This document shows, piece by piece, positions 9,150-18,845 of a stretch of DNA of 64,000 bases; the first letter of the stretch is position 1; each line of letters opens with the position of its first letter. Below the pieces are notes generated by a model that was given only the letters and a program-made list of their open reading frames with translations, was not told the origin of the DNA and did no database searches. Source of the DNA: JACPYM01 sp963699175 (lineage in GTDB: Bacteria; Acidobacteriota; Blastocatellia; RBC074); NCBI GenBank assembly GCA_963699175.1, contig OY969418.1, forward strand, positions 620,001 to 684,000. The letters run 5' to 3'. Made by a program: the position numbers and the translations under genes.

Positions 9150-12029
9150 ATGAAGTCTGATGTCCAAGCTTTTATGACGCCCGAACGCTACCAACGTGTC
9201 AAAGAGATTTATCAGGCAGCGTTAGATTGCGCAGCAGGTGACCGCACTCCCTATTTGGATCGAGCCTGCGCCGGCGATGCCGAACTGCGCTCAGAGGTCG
9301 AATCGCTGCTGGCGATTGAACTCGACACAAAGCAGTTTCTCGAATCAGACGCAGCGTCTACTGCGGAACTGGATTTGCCAGCATCAAACGCTGCACTGCT
9401 CATCGGCACGCGTGTGGGGCCGTACAAGCTGCTCAAAGAGATTGGTCACGGTGGTATGGGCGCAGTCTATCTGGCCGAACGTGATGATGCACAATTCAAA
9501 CAACGTGTGGCCTTGAAGCTAGTCAAACGCGGGATGGACACCGATGAAATTCTCAGCCGCTTTCGCCACGAGCGTCAGATTCTGGCTTCGCTCGCTCATC
9601 CGAATATCGCGCGGCTGCTCGATGGCGGGACGACGCGCGACAGCCTGCCTTACTTTGTGATGGAGTACATCGAAGGCGAGCCGATTGACCAATACTGTCA
9701 GCATCGTAATCTGTCTACGGCAGAACGCTTGAAACTCTTTCGCACAGTCTGTGCGGCAGTTCATTATGCGCATCAGAATCTGGTAGTGCATCGCGATCTC
9801 AAACCTTCCAACATTCAAGTCATGCCCGACGGCACGGTGAAGCTGCTCGACTTCGGCATCGCCAAAGTTTTGAAGCCGGAGTTGTTCCCCGAATCAATTG
9901 CGCCGACGCGAACCTGGGCACGCCCGATGACGCCTGCTTACGCCAGCCCCGAACAAGTGCGTGGCCAAGCGATCACCACGGCCAGCGATGTCTATTCGCT
10001 CGGCGTGGTACTTTATGAGTTGCTAACTGAGCAGCGCCCGTATCAAATCAAAGGCGCACTGCCGCACGAGATAGCCAAAGTCATTTGCGAATCCGAACCG
10101 CAAAAGCCCAGCACCGCGATCATCCGCACGCAAACAACCAAATCGAACCGCAAGACAGATGCTGAGCCGGAAGTCGAGACTCGCCAGCGGCTGGCCAGTG
10201 AAAAGCTCCGCCGCCAACTACAAGGCGATCTGGACAACATCGTGCTGATGGCGCTGCGCAAGGAGCCACAACGTCGCTATGCTTCGGCTGAACAGTTTTC
10301 GGAAGACCTGCGCCGTCACCTGGAAGGTTTGCCCGTGATTGCGCGGGAAGACACGCTGCGCTATCGGCTCGACAAATTCGTCCGGCGCAATCGAGCAGGC
10401 GTCGCTGTGGGTGCGCTGATCGGCCTGTTGTTGCTGGCCTTTCTCGTCACGACGCTGGCGCAGGCGACGCGCATCCGCCACGAACGCGACCGCGCCCAAC
10501 TGGAACGCGACAAAGCCGAGAAGGTCTCGGGCTTCTTGGTTGACTTGTTCAAAGTCAACAATCCGAGCGAGTCGAAAGGCAATACTGTGACCGCGCGCGA
10601 GTTGCTCGACCGTGGCGCTGAGAAAATCACGCAGGAATTGAAAGATCAGCCGGAAGCACAAGCCAGGCTGACGCAGGCGATGGGCGATGCCTATCTGAGC
10701 TTGGGTTTATATGACCGTGCCGCGCCGCTGCTCGAATCGTCTTTGCAAACTCAACGCCGTTTGCTTGGCAATGAGCACCCGGATGTGGGAGCAGCGCTGT
10801 CGCATTTGGCGCAACTGCGTTTCAATCAGGGCGATTACGCGGCAGCGGTGGCATTGCATCGCGAGGCGCTGGCAATCTACCGCAAGGCCTACGGCGCGGA
10901 ACACGCCGAGGTAGCAACCGGCCTGGCCAGCTTGGCGACCAATCTGCTGCGCGCGAAAGGCGATTTGTCGGAGAGCGAGAAATTGTTTCGTGATGCGCTG
11001 GCCATTCAACGGAAACTACACGGCAACGAGCACAGCAGCGTGGCGCGTACACTCAACGATTTGGCTCTCTTGTTGTTTAATAAAGGCGACCTCAACGCGG
11101 CAGAGCAGATGCAGCGCGAAGCTCTTTCGCTCTATCGCCGCACACTCGGCTACGAGCACGCGGAGACGGCCACGGCATTTAGCAATTTGGCGGTGACGCT
11201 GCAAAGAAAAGGCAACTTGGCCGAAGCCGAAGCCCTCTACCGCGAGTCGCTGGCACTTCAGCAAAAACTCTTCGGCGCAGAGCATCCAAGTCTGGCGCTG
11301 ACGATGAACAATCTGGCCTTGCTGCTGCAAGAGCGGGGCGATTATGAAGCTGCCGAACCATTACAACGTCAGGCACTGGCGTTACAACGAAAACTGCTTG
11401 GTGACTCACACCCGGAAGTGGCCATCAACTTAAGCAATTTGGCGCTACTGCTCCAACAAATGGATCAACATGCAGCGAGCGAGTCGCTCTATCGTGAAGC
11501 CTTGGCAATCCGCCGAAAACTGTACGGCGAAGAGCATCCTGATGTCGCATTCACGCTTGCCAATTTGGGCATGCTGCTCTGTGACAAACGCGACTACGCA
11601 GCGGCTGAGCCGATGCTGCGCCAGTCGCTACAGATGCGGCGCAAGCTGCTGCCAAAGGGCCATTTCCACATAGCACACTCGCTGGTCGGATTGGGGCGGC
11701 TGTTGACTGAGAAGGGCGAGGCGCACAACGCTGAACCGCTTTTGCGCGAAGCGGTGGAGACCATGCGCAAAGCGCTGCCGGCCGGCCACTGGCTGATTGC
11801 CGATGCTGAGAGTGTATTGGGCGGCTGCCTGATTGCGCTGAAACGCTATGAAGAGGCCGAGCCGCTGTTGACGAAAAGCTACCCGATCCTCAAGGCCAAC
11901 CGCGGCGAAAGAGCCGCCCGCACGCGCCAGGCGCTCGACCGGCTGATTCTCTTCTATCAAGCTTGGGGCAAGCCTGACAAGGTCGCCCAATATCGTGCCT
12001 TCCTGAAGACCACACCAACGCAAAAGTAA
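9150..12029 (+). CDS. Membrane Ser/Thr protein kinase with C-terminal TPR array
   Basis: A 959-residue Hanks-type kinase. The catalytic domain (about 92-390) keeps the Gly loop GHGGMG (99-104), Lys123 in 'VALKLVKRG', HRD Asp216 in 'HRDLKPSN' and DFG Asp234, so it should be active. One membrane segment lies at about 414-436. The rest (about 490-945) is a run of roughly ten 42-residue tetratricopeptide repeats of the kinesin-light-chain type, with 'E.LYREAL.i.rklyG.EHP.va..l.NLA' recurring. This is the usual acidobacterial layout of cytoplasmic kinase plus exported sensor or scaffold. It follows the sigma-factor gene and is probably in one unit with it. Confidence 0.94.
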   Translation: MKSDVQAFMTPERYQRVKEIYQAALDCAAGDRTPYLDRACAGDAELRSEVESLLAIELDTKQFLESDAASTAELDLPASNAALLIGTRVGPYKLLKEIGHGGMGAVYLAERDDAQFKQRVALKLVKRGMDTDEILSRFRHERQILASLAHPNIARLLDGGTTRDSLPYFVMEYIEGEPIDQYCQHRNLSTAERLKLFRTVCAAVHYAHQNLVVHRDLKPSNIQVMPDGTVKLLDFGIAKVLKPELFPESIAPTRTWARPMTPAYASPEQVRGQAITTASDVYSLGVVLYELLTEQRPYQIKGALPHEIAKVICESEPQKPSTAIIRTQTTKSNRKTDAEPEVETRQRLASEKLRRQLQGDLDNIVLMALRKEPQRRYASAEQFSEDLRRHLEGLPVIAREDTLRYRLDKFVRRNRAGVAVGALIGLLLLAFLVTTLAQATRIRHERDRAQLERDKAEKVSGFLVDLFKVNNPSESKGNTVTARELLDRGAEKITQELKDQPEAQARLTQAMGDAYLSLGLYDRAAPLLESSLQTQRRLLGNEHPDVGAALSHLAQLRFNQGDYAAAVALHREALAIYRKAYGAEHAEVATGLASLATNLLRAKGDLSESEKLFRDALAIQRKLHGNEHSSVARTLNDLALLLFNKGDLNAAEQMQREALSLYRRTLGYEHAETATAFSNLAVTLQRKGNLAEAEALYRESLALQQKLFGAEHPSLALTMNNLALLLQERGDYEAAEPLQRQALALQRKLLGDSHPEVAINLSNLALLLQQMDQHAASESLYREALAIRRKLYGEEHPDVAFTLANLGMLLCDKRDYAAAEPMLRQSLQMRRKLLPKGHFHIAHSLVGLGRLLTEKGEAHNAEPLLREAVETMRKALPAGHWLIADAESVLGGCLIALKRYEEAEPLLTKSYPILKANRGERAARTRQALDRLILFYQAWGKPDKVAQYRAFLKTTPTQK

Positions 12030-12104
12030 TAGTACACAGCACGCGAGTCTGCTTGTTGCGTCGCTCTCACGCGCTGTGTAGGGGCTGGTTGCTCGAATTT
12101 CGTT

Positions 12105-12734
12105 TTAACGAGGTAGAGGGTCAGCGTGCGGGATTGCGCTCAAGTAGGCATAGATTGCCTCAATATCGCGGTCGCTCAATTTGGCAATCTCCGGCCACGG
12201 CATCACCTGCAACTTCGGGCTGATAAACGGATGTACTTTTTTGAGGTCTTCGCCCGTGCGTAGCGTGTTGGTGAACTGCTCCAACGTCAGCCCCGCAGGT
12301 AAATTATTTTGTTTCGGATCAGGCGTCAGATTGCGCGAGACGAAGGGGCCGAAAGCTGTGCCGCCAGCCAGATAGTTTGCTGCGTTGACCTTTTCCGGTT
12401 GCCCCATAAACGGATTGCCGCCCGCCGCATAAGTCGGATTCGTATGGCAACTGATGCACATCGTGTTGGTCAGATAGCTGCCCAACCCAATCAGAAAGCG
12501 CGTCTTGCCAAAGCCCGCGTTTACCGGCACCGGAGCCATCGCCAAACCCAAATCGGATCGTTCCTGCTCGGCGCGTGCACTTTCCAGATTGGCCAGTTCG
12601 CGGCCTTGAAATTCTTCGGGACTTTTGCGTGAGGGGACTCGGTCTTGATCTTGTTTCGAGGCGCGGGTGACGCCTGAATGGCCGACGATGACAACGCCGA
12701 CAAACAACACTAAGGCTACGATTCTTCGTTGCAT
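12105..12734 (-). CDS. Exported c-type cytochrome
   Basis: A 209-residue protein with a signal peptide (about 1-25, ending VTRASKQ) and one haem-binding motif C-I-S-C-H in 'MCISCHTNPTYAAGG'. The C-terminal helix 'LSDRDIEAIYAYLSAIP' is the classical end of a cytochrome c fold, and a Met ligand may be in 'KLQVMPWPEIA'. It resembles monohaem cytochromes that serve dehydrogenases in the periplasm; no redox partner gene is adjacent. Start ATG 12734 has AAGGAG upstream on the minus strand. It converges on the kinase gene. Confidence 0.88.
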   Translation of the reverse strand: MQRRIVALVLFVGVVIVGHSGVTRASKQDQDRVPSRKSPEEFQGRELANLESARAEQERSDLGLAMAPVPVNAGFGKTRFLIGLGSYLTNTMCISCHTNPTYAAGGNPFMGQPEKVNAANYLAGGTAFGPFVSRNLTPDPKQNNLPAGLTLEQFTNTLRTGEDLKKVHPFISPKLQVMPWPEIAKLSDRDIEAIYAYLSAIPHADPLPR

Positions 12735-13136
12735 AAGCTTGACTCCTTGCTTTGTCTGTTGTGGTTAAGGAAGCCGCATTACCGCGACGGCTCCCGCTGA
12801 CGTATTTACCGGACTTGCCCGAGCTGTTGCTCGGCAATAGAAACCCTGCCTCAGAGACGTGATGTCAAACCCAATTGCTTACAGCCCGATTGGCTTAGCT
12901 TCTTGCTCTACGAAGCCTTTGGTTTCTTGCCTCACCGAACTACATGCGGATTCCAGCGGCGAAAAAGCTCAGGTCGCGCAATTTTATTTTAGCGAAGAGT
13001 TCGAGTGACGTGCGCGGTAAGTTGGCTTGCCCCCGCAGGCAGAGGCTATAATTCGCGCTTGCGCTGCCAAGTAATTTGTCAGAACGCAGCATTGCCATCA
13101 ACTGAGGAAAAGAAATAATCACGAAAGGAATCAGGG
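12735..13136. other. 402-bp divergent intergenic region
   Basis: Separates the cytochrome gene (minus) from the glutamate dehydrogenase gene (plus), so both promoters should be here. A consensus TATAAT is seen at 13047-13052. No gene or repeat was recognised. Confidence 0.5.
13047..13052 (+). promoter_or_regulatory. Candidate -10 element of the glutamate dehydrogenase gene
   Basis: A perfect TATAAT lies 84 bp before the ATG at 13137. Upstream, TTGGCT and TTGCCC are possible -35 sites, but the spacers are 19 and 14 bases, so the match is imperfect. Confidence 0.4.
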
Positions 13137-14555
13137 ATGACTGCTCACACCAGCTTTTTTGAAAATGTGCTCCGCTACGTAAACCACGCGGCCTCTTTCT
13201 CGCAACAACCCAAAGGCCTGCTCGAACAGATCAAACATTGCAACAGCGTCTATCACTTTGAATTTCCGCTGCGCCATCACGATGGCACGGTTGAAGTGAT
13301 CCACGCCTGGCGCGTCGAACACAGCCATCACAAACTACCTTGCAAAGGCGGCATCCGCTACGCCGCTGAAGTCAATGAAGACGAAGTGAAAGCGCTGGCT
13401 GCGTTGATGACTTACAAGTGCGCGATTGTGGATGTGCCTTATGGCGGCGCGAAGGGCGCCGTGCAGATTGACCCGACCAAATACGCGCCTGAGTTGCTTG
13501 AACGCATTACGCGGCGTTACACCGCTGAGCTGGCGAAGAAGAACTTCATCGGCCCCGGCATTGATGTGCCCGCGCCCGATTACGGCACTGGCGAACGCGA
13601 GATGGCCTGGATCGCCGATACCTACGCGGCGCTCAATCCCGGCCAACTAGATGCCGCAGCCTGTGTGACCGGCAAACCAATTTCGCAAGGCGGAGTGCAG
13701 GGCCGCAAGGAAGCAACCGGTCGCGGCGTCTTCTACGCGCTGCGCGAAGCTTGTTTGCAGGCGGATGATATGCAGGCGATTGGTTTGACGCCGGGCATCG
13801 CTGGCAAACGCATCGTCGTACAGGGGCTGGGCAACGTCGGTTATCACAGCGCCAAGTTCTGCCGTGAGGAAGGCGAGGCGATCATCATCGCGATTGCCGA
13901 GCGCGAAGGCGCGATCACCAATCTCGCCGGGTTGAACGAAGAGGAAGTCTTTCAACATCGCAAAGCAACCGGCTCAATCCTGGATTTTCCCGGCGCGACC
14001 AACATCCCCAATTCGACCGACGCGCTCGAATTGGACTGCGAGGTGCTGATTCCGGCCGCGCTCGAAAACCAGCTTACCGCCGAGAATGCGCCGCGCATCA
14101 AGGCGCGCATCATCGTCGAAGGTGCGAACGGGCCAACCACACCGGAGGCCGAAGAAATTCTGCTGGGCAAAGGAGTGCTGATCGTACCAGACGTTTACGC
14201 CAATGCTGGCGGCGTGACAGTCTCCTATTTCGAATGGCTCAAGAATCTCTCGCACGTGCGGATTGGGCGCATCGGCAAACGTTATGAAGAATCGCAGGAG
14301 CGCCGAATGCTCCATGCCATAGAGGTTTTAACCGGTCAAAAGCTGACTGAAGAGCAACGCTCACAGATTGTCAAAGGGCCAGACGAACTCGACTTCGTCA
14401 GGTCGGGACTGGAAGAAACAATGGTGGTAGCCTATCAGCAGATTCGTGAAACCAAGCAAAGTAATCCCGGCATGCGTGATCTGCGCACAGCCGCCTTTTA
14501 CGGCGCATTGGAAAAGATTGCGCGGGCTTATTGGGAGCTTGGGATCTTCCCGTAA
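13137..14555 (+). CDS. gdhA: Glutamate dehydrogenase
   Basis: Catalyses reversible oxidative deamination of glutamate to 2-oxoglutarate. The 472-residue protein carries the substrate-binding 'LPCKGGIRYAAEVNEDEVKA' and the catalytic-lysine region 'LMTYKCAIVDVPYGGAKG'. The nucleotide fold is seen in 'IVVQGLGNVGYHSAKFC', and 'EGANGPTTPEA' and 'VPDVYANAGGVTVSYFEW' complete the family pattern. It resembles the animal and bacterial glutamate enzymes more than the shorter leucine or phenylalanine dehydrogenases. Coenzyme preference cannot be fixed by eye. Start ATG 13137 follows GAAAGGAATC. It appears monocistronic. Confidence 0.92.
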   Translation: MTAHTSFFENVLRYVNHAASFSQQPKGLLEQIKHCNSVYHFEFPLRHHDGTVEVIHAWRVEHSHHKLPCKGGIRYAAEVNEDEVKALAALMTYKCAIVDVPYGGAKGAVQIDPTKYAPELLERITRRYTAELAKKNFIGPGIDVPAPDYGTGEREMAWIADTYAALNPGQLDAAACVTGKPISQGGVQGRKEATGRGVFYALREACLQADDMQAIGLTPGIAGKRIVVQGLGNVGYHSAKFCREEGEAIIIAIAEREGAITNLAGLNEEEVFQHRKATGSILDFPGATNIPNSTDALELDCEVLIPAALENQLTAENAPRIKARIIVEGANGPTTPEAEEILLGKGVLIVPDVYANAGGVTVSYFEWLKNLSHVRIGRIGKRYEESQERRMLHAIEVLTGQKLTEEQRSQIVKGPDELDFVRSGLEETMVVAYQQIRETKQSNPGMRDLRTAAFYGALEKIARAYWELGIFP

Positions 14556-15033
<478 letters not shown>

Positions 15034-15840
15034 GTGAAAGATAAAAACACCCTGCTCCGTTTGAGCGTCATGATTCGTCTTGTTGCCGGATTATGGCTGT
15101 TCGGCTCAGCCAGCGCGTTGGCTGATACGATCAAGTTGAAAGATGGTAGCGTCTACAAGGGCAAAGTCACCAGCTACAATCAACGCAAGTTCATCATTAT
15201 TATTTACGTCGGCTCTTCCTCTTCACAACACGCTATCCCTGTTGATGAGATCGAAAGTGTGGAGTTCGATGCCAACGACACAGGCGCGCCACGAGCGGGT
15301 AGCCCTATTGCTAACACGGAATCAAACGCTGCACGTCCAGAAAAGTCGCGCGATTCACAATCTGTTTTGCGCCCGGCTGACCCACCAGCCTCCTTGACCA
15401 AAGAGTCTTCGACAACCGCGCCCACTGTCCCTAACACTAATAGCGAAATAAGAACCTCAAGCTCTAGCGAACCGCCCAATTTGATGGCTGAAAAGACTGT
15501 CAGCATCGCAGCCGCCGCCGATTGGACGAGCACTGAGATTCGCGTGCAGCGCGGTCAGCGTGTGGCGATCAATGCCTCTGGTGAAGTTGATCTCGGTAAC
15601 AATCAACGCTCCGGCCCCAACGGCATCACGCTCAATGACAGCCGTAAGCTGATGCTCAACCGCCCAACCGGCGCTTTGATCGCGGTCATCGGCGACGACA
15701 ATGACGATTTCGTGCTGGTCGGCGTGGGCGGTGAATTTGTCGCCGCCCACAATGGTGTGCTCTTTCTGAGCGTCAACGAAGGGAATCTCAAAGACAATAA
15801 CGGCTCATTCATCGCCAAGGTCAAAGTGTTTAACAAGTGA
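15034..15840 (+). CDS. Exported protein with SH3-like leader and LecA-like galactose-binding domain
   Basis: A 268-residue exported protein. The start GTG 15034 follows GGGAGGA at 15024-15030; the signal peptide is the hydrophobic run 'IRLVAGLWLFGSASALA'. The first mature part 'DTIKLKDGSVYKGKVTSYNQ' is a small beta-barrel pattern seen in many exported acidobacterial proteins. After a Ser/Thr/Pro-rich linker (about 85-150), the C-terminal part (about 155-265) resembles the PA-IL/LecA lectin fold: 'DWTSTEIRVQRGQRVAINAS', 'GPNGI', 'GALIAVIGDD', 'FVAAHNGVLFLSVNEGNLKD'. A surface carbohydrate-binding role is inferred. The Asp/Asn-rich end could hold calcium, as in LecA. Confidence 0.72.
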   Translation: MKDKNTLLRLSVMIRLVAGLWLFGSASALADTIKLKDGSVYKGKVTSYNQRKFIIIIYVGSSSSQHAIPVDEIESVEFDANDTGAPRAGSPIANTESNAARPEKSRDSQSVLRPADPPASLTKESSTTAPTVPNTNSEIRTSSSSEPPNLMAEKTVSIAAAADWTSTEIRVQRGQRVAINASGEVDLGNNQRSGPNGITLNDSRKLMLNRPTGALIAVIGDDNDDFVLVGVGGEFVAAHNGVLFLSVNEGNLKDNNGSFIAKVKVFNK

Positions 15841-15899
15841 TGGCTTGTCGAGCGGGGCAAGTGAAACGTTCCTTCATTTGTCCCGCACTTCCCAATACT

Positions 15900-16643
15900 T
15901 CATTCCTTACGCGCCAGGTAAAACATCCGCCCATCACTCAACGTCATCCCGAATTCACGTCCTGCATCATAGGTTTTTACCTGCTTGAATCCCGCTTCAG
16001 CTAAAGCCGCCACCACTTCCGCCTCGCCGTAATAACGCTGCCATAAGCATAGATCAGTACGCTGCCAATTCCCTTCCAGCAAACGGAACATCGTTACGGC
16101 ATATTCCTTCAATTTCGCCTGACCGTCGTAACTACCACGCACCACGCAAACGTGATCGTCTTCGACCATCTCAAGGGTTTGCCCGAAGTGTTCCGCCTCG
16201 TCTTCCATATTCAAATCAAAAAGAAAGATACCATCATCCACCAAAGTCGCGTGCACATTTCGAAAGACCTGCGTCAACTCATCTAAGTTCATCAAGTGAT
16301 TGAGACTGTCAAACGCCGCGATCACGGCCTGGAATTGCTCGGGCAGAGTGAACGAACGCGCATCAGCCCGAATGAATTCGGCCTCCGGCGCATTGCCGCG
16401 CGCAAATTCTAGCATTGCCGCTGAGCCATCCATCCCAGTCACTCGATAACCGCGTTCGCACAAAGTCGCGGCCAACTGTCCAGTGCCGCAACACAAATCC
16501 AATACGCTGCACCCAGCAGGCAACTGTGGAAAAAGCAAAATATCGAAGATCGCCATCGCCGGACGACAGAATTCTTCGCCCCAATAACGATTGTAGAACC
16601 AGGCGAAGTCGTCGTAGTCGGAATAGATGTCGGTTGCAGTCAT
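15900..16643 (-). CDS. Class I SAM-dependent methyltransferase
   Basis: A 247-residue enzyme with the SAM-binding motif I 'CSVLDLCCGTGQLAATLCER', acidic loop 'TGMDGSAAML' and motif 'EFIRADARSF', followed by 'QAVIAAFDSLNHL'. It belongs to the small-molecule methyltransferase group (Methyltransf_25 like). The N-terminal 'DYDDFAWFYNRYWGEEF' is typical of this group. The substrate is not visible. It converges on the LecA-like gene and is divergent from the acyl-CoA dehydrogenase operon. Confidence 0.85.
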   Translation of the reverse strand: MTATDIYSDYDDFAWFYNRYWGEEFCRPAMAIFDILLFPQLPAGCSVLDLCCGTGQLAATLCERGYRVTGMDGSAAMLEFARGNAPEAEFIRADARSFTLPEQFQAVIAAFDSLNHLMNLDELTQVFRNVHATLVDDGIFLFDLNMEDEAEHFGQTLEMVEDDHVCVVRGSYDGQAKLKEYAVTMFRLLEGNWQRTDLCLWQRYYGEAEVVAALAEAGFKQVKTYDAGREFGMTLSDGRMFYLARKE

Positions 16644-16823
16644 AGCATCTCAGGGCACGAGTAGTCACAACGTGAGCGTGCAAACTATAGGCACATTGTC
16701 GCACAAAGAAAAGCGCGCTTTGACGTGACAGTTGGTTGTCTCTCTGCAACCGATTCGGTACACTCGCCGCCGACTACGCAGTATTCCAACCACGTCATCA
16801 TTTCACTGCGAAAGGAAACCGCA

Positions 16824-18053
16824 ATGCACTTCGAATATGCCGAGAAGGTCAAGTACCTGCAAAAGAAGCTGAATGCTTTTATGGAAGAGCACGTTTACCC
16901 GAATGAACACCTTTTCTACGAACAGATCGAGGAGAACACGCGCCAAGGTAACCGCTGGCAGCCAGTGACGATCATTGAAGAGCTAAAGCCCAAAGCCCGC
17001 GCTGAAGGCTTGTGGAATCTCTTCATGCCAGTCGAATCCGATCCTGACGGCCAATATGGCGCGGGGTTGACCAATCTGGAATACGCGCCGCTCTGCGAGA
17101 TTATGGGACGCTCGACGATGGCGTCCGAAATCTTTAACTGTTCTGCGCCAGACACCGGCAATATGGAAGTGCTCGTGCGCTACGGCACGGAGGAGCACAA
17201 ACGACAGTGGTTGGCACCGCTGCTCGCGGGCGAGATGCGCTCCTGCTTTGCGATGACCGAGCCAGATGTCGCTTCGTCCGATGCCACGAACATTCAATCC
17301 AGCATTGTGCGTGATGGGAACGAATATGTCATCAACGGGCGCAAATGGTGGACATCCGGCGCTGGAGACCCACGCTGCAAGATTGCGATTTTTATGGGTA
17401 AGACAGACCCATCTGCGGCACGCCACAAACAACAATCAATGATCCTCGTGCCGCTGGATACACCTGGCGTCACCGTCAAACGCCTGCTCTCAGTCTTTGG
17501 CTATGATCATGCGCCGCACGGCCACGCCGAAGTCTTGTTTGAGAATGTCCGCGTACCTGCCTCAAATATTTTGCTCGGCGAAGGGCGCGGTTTCGAGATT
17601 GCGCAAGGCCGCTTAGGGCCAGGGCGTATTCATCATTGCATGCGCTTGATCGGCGTTGCTGAACGCGCGCTCGAAACAATGTGTAAACGCGTCAAACAGC
17701 GCCTCGCTTTTGGCAAGCCGCTCGCCGACCAAGGCACGATCCGCGCCGACATTGCTACCTCGCGCCTGGAGATTGAACAGGCGCGGCTGCTCACGCTCAA
17801 AGCGGCCTATATGATGGACACTGTCGGCAATAAAGTCGCGGCTGCCGAGATTGCGATGATCAAAGTGATCGCACCCAATGTCGCGCTGCGCGTAATTGAT
17901 CGTGCTATCCAAGCGCACGGCGGCGGTGGCGTCAGTGGCGATTTCAACTTGGCCGCGGCCTGGGCCAATTCACGCACGTTGCGGCTGGCCGATGGGCCGG
18001 ACGAAGTTCACCGCGAAGCCATCGCCAAAATCGAATTGAGGAAGTACGAATAG
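16824..18053 (+). CDS. Acyl-CoA dehydrogenase (ACAD10/11-like)
   Basis: FAD-dependent alpha,beta-dehydrogenation of acyl-CoA, first step of beta-oxidation. The ATG at 16824 (AAGGA at 16812-16816) is chosen over an upstream frame opening because it gives the usual 409-residue length. The flavin-binding 'CFAMTEPDVASSDATNIQSS', 'YVINGRKWWTSGA' and the C-terminal 'QAHGGGGVSGDFNLAAAWA' and 'RLADGPDEVH' are all present. The closest pattern is the ACAD10/11 group, which tends to use long or branched substrates; that is inferred. A short-chain dehydrogenase follows after 3 bp, so both probably work on the same acyl or hydroxyacyl pathway. Confidence 0.92.
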   Translation: MHFEYAEKVKYLQKKLNAFMEEHVYPNEHLFYEQIEENTRQGNRWQPVTIIEELKPKARAEGLWNLFMPVESDPDGQYGAGLTNLEYAPLCEIMGRSTMASEIFNCSAPDTGNMEVLVRYGTEEHKRQWLAPLLAGEMRSCFAMTEPDVASSDATNIQSSIVRDGNEYVINGRKWWTSGAGDPRCKIAIFMGKTDPSAARHKQQSMILVPLDTPGVTVKRLLSVFGYDHAPHGHAEVLFENVRVPASNILLGEGRGFEIAQGRLGPGRIHHCMRLIGVAERALETMCKRVKQRLAFGKPLADQGTIRADIATSRLEIEQARLLTLKAAYMMDTVGNKVAAAEIAMIKVIAPNVALRVIDRAIQAHGGGGVSGDFNLAAAWANSRTLRLADGPDEVHREAIAKIELRKYE

Positions 18054-18056
18054 TCT

Positions 18057-18836
18057 ATGGAACTCAAAGATAAAGTCGTCGTCGTTACTGGTGGCGCAAA
18101 CGGCATCGGAGCCGCGCTCTGCCGTCGGTTCGCGCAAGCAGGCGCGCGCATTGTTGTCGCCGATCTCGAATTGGCCAACGCCCAAAAGATCGCCGAAGAG
18201 ATTGGCGGACTGGCCGTGCAAACCGATGTTAGCAACGAGGCTGACATTATCGCCCTCGTGCAGCGGGCCAATGCAGCCTACGGCCCGATTGATCTCTTCT
18301 GCTCTAACGCGGGCATTGGCGGCCCACGCGGCGGGATTGAAGCCTCGAACACCGAGTGGCAGCGGATTTGGGAAATCAATCTGATGGCTCATCTCTACGC
18401 CGCGCGGGCTGTCTTGCCACAGATGCTTGAACGCGGGCAAGGCTACTTGCTCAATACTGCTTCTGCTGCCGGCTTGCTCTCGCAAATTGGCGCAGCACCC
18501 TACGCCGTGACCAAACACGCAGCGGTGTCGTTCGCCGAATGGCTGGCGATTACCTATGGCGACCAGGGCATCAAAGTTTCGTGCCTCTGTCCGCAAGGTG
18601 TGCGCACGCGCATGCTCGAAGGCGGCGAATTCCACGGCATCACCAACTTCCTGCGCGATTCGGCGCTCGATCCGGCAATCGTCGCCGAAGCAGTCGTGCA
18701 AGGCCTCGCCGCCGAACAGTTCCTGATCTTGCCGCACCCCGAAGTCGCCGAATACATCAAACGCAAGACGGGCGACTATGACCGCTGGCTGCGCGGCATG
18801 CGCAAATTGCAGGCAAACGTAAACACTGCGCAGTAA
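18057..18836 (+). CDS. Short-chain dehydrogenase/reductase
   Basis: A 259-residue classical SDR. The NAD(P) motif is 'TGGANGIGAALCRRFA'; the Asp in 'IVVADLEL' at the end of beta-2 suggests NAD(H) preference. The catalytic Ser lies in 'LNTASAAG' and the Tyr-Lys pair in 'YAVTKHA', with 'CSNAGIGG' for the Asn-Ala-Gly loop. It begins 3 bp after the acyl-CoA dehydrogenase stop and is followed 9 bp later by the phosphatase gene, so it is in an operon. A hydroxyacyl or alcohol substrate is plausible from context only. Confidence 0.92.
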   Translation: MELKDKVVVVTGGANGIGAALCRRFAQAGARIVVADLELANAQKIAEEIGGLAVQTDVSNEADIIALVQRANAAYGPIDLFCSNAGIGGPRGGIEASNTEWQRIWEINLMAHLYAARAVLPQMLERGQGYLLNTASAAGLLSQIGAAPYAVTKHAAVSFAEWLAITYGDQGIKVSCLCPQGVRTRMLEGGEFHGITNFLRDSALDPAIVAEAVVQGLAAEQFLILPHPEVAEYIKRKTGDYDRWLRGMRKLQANVNTAQ

Positions 18837-18845
18837 CCGGTAGTT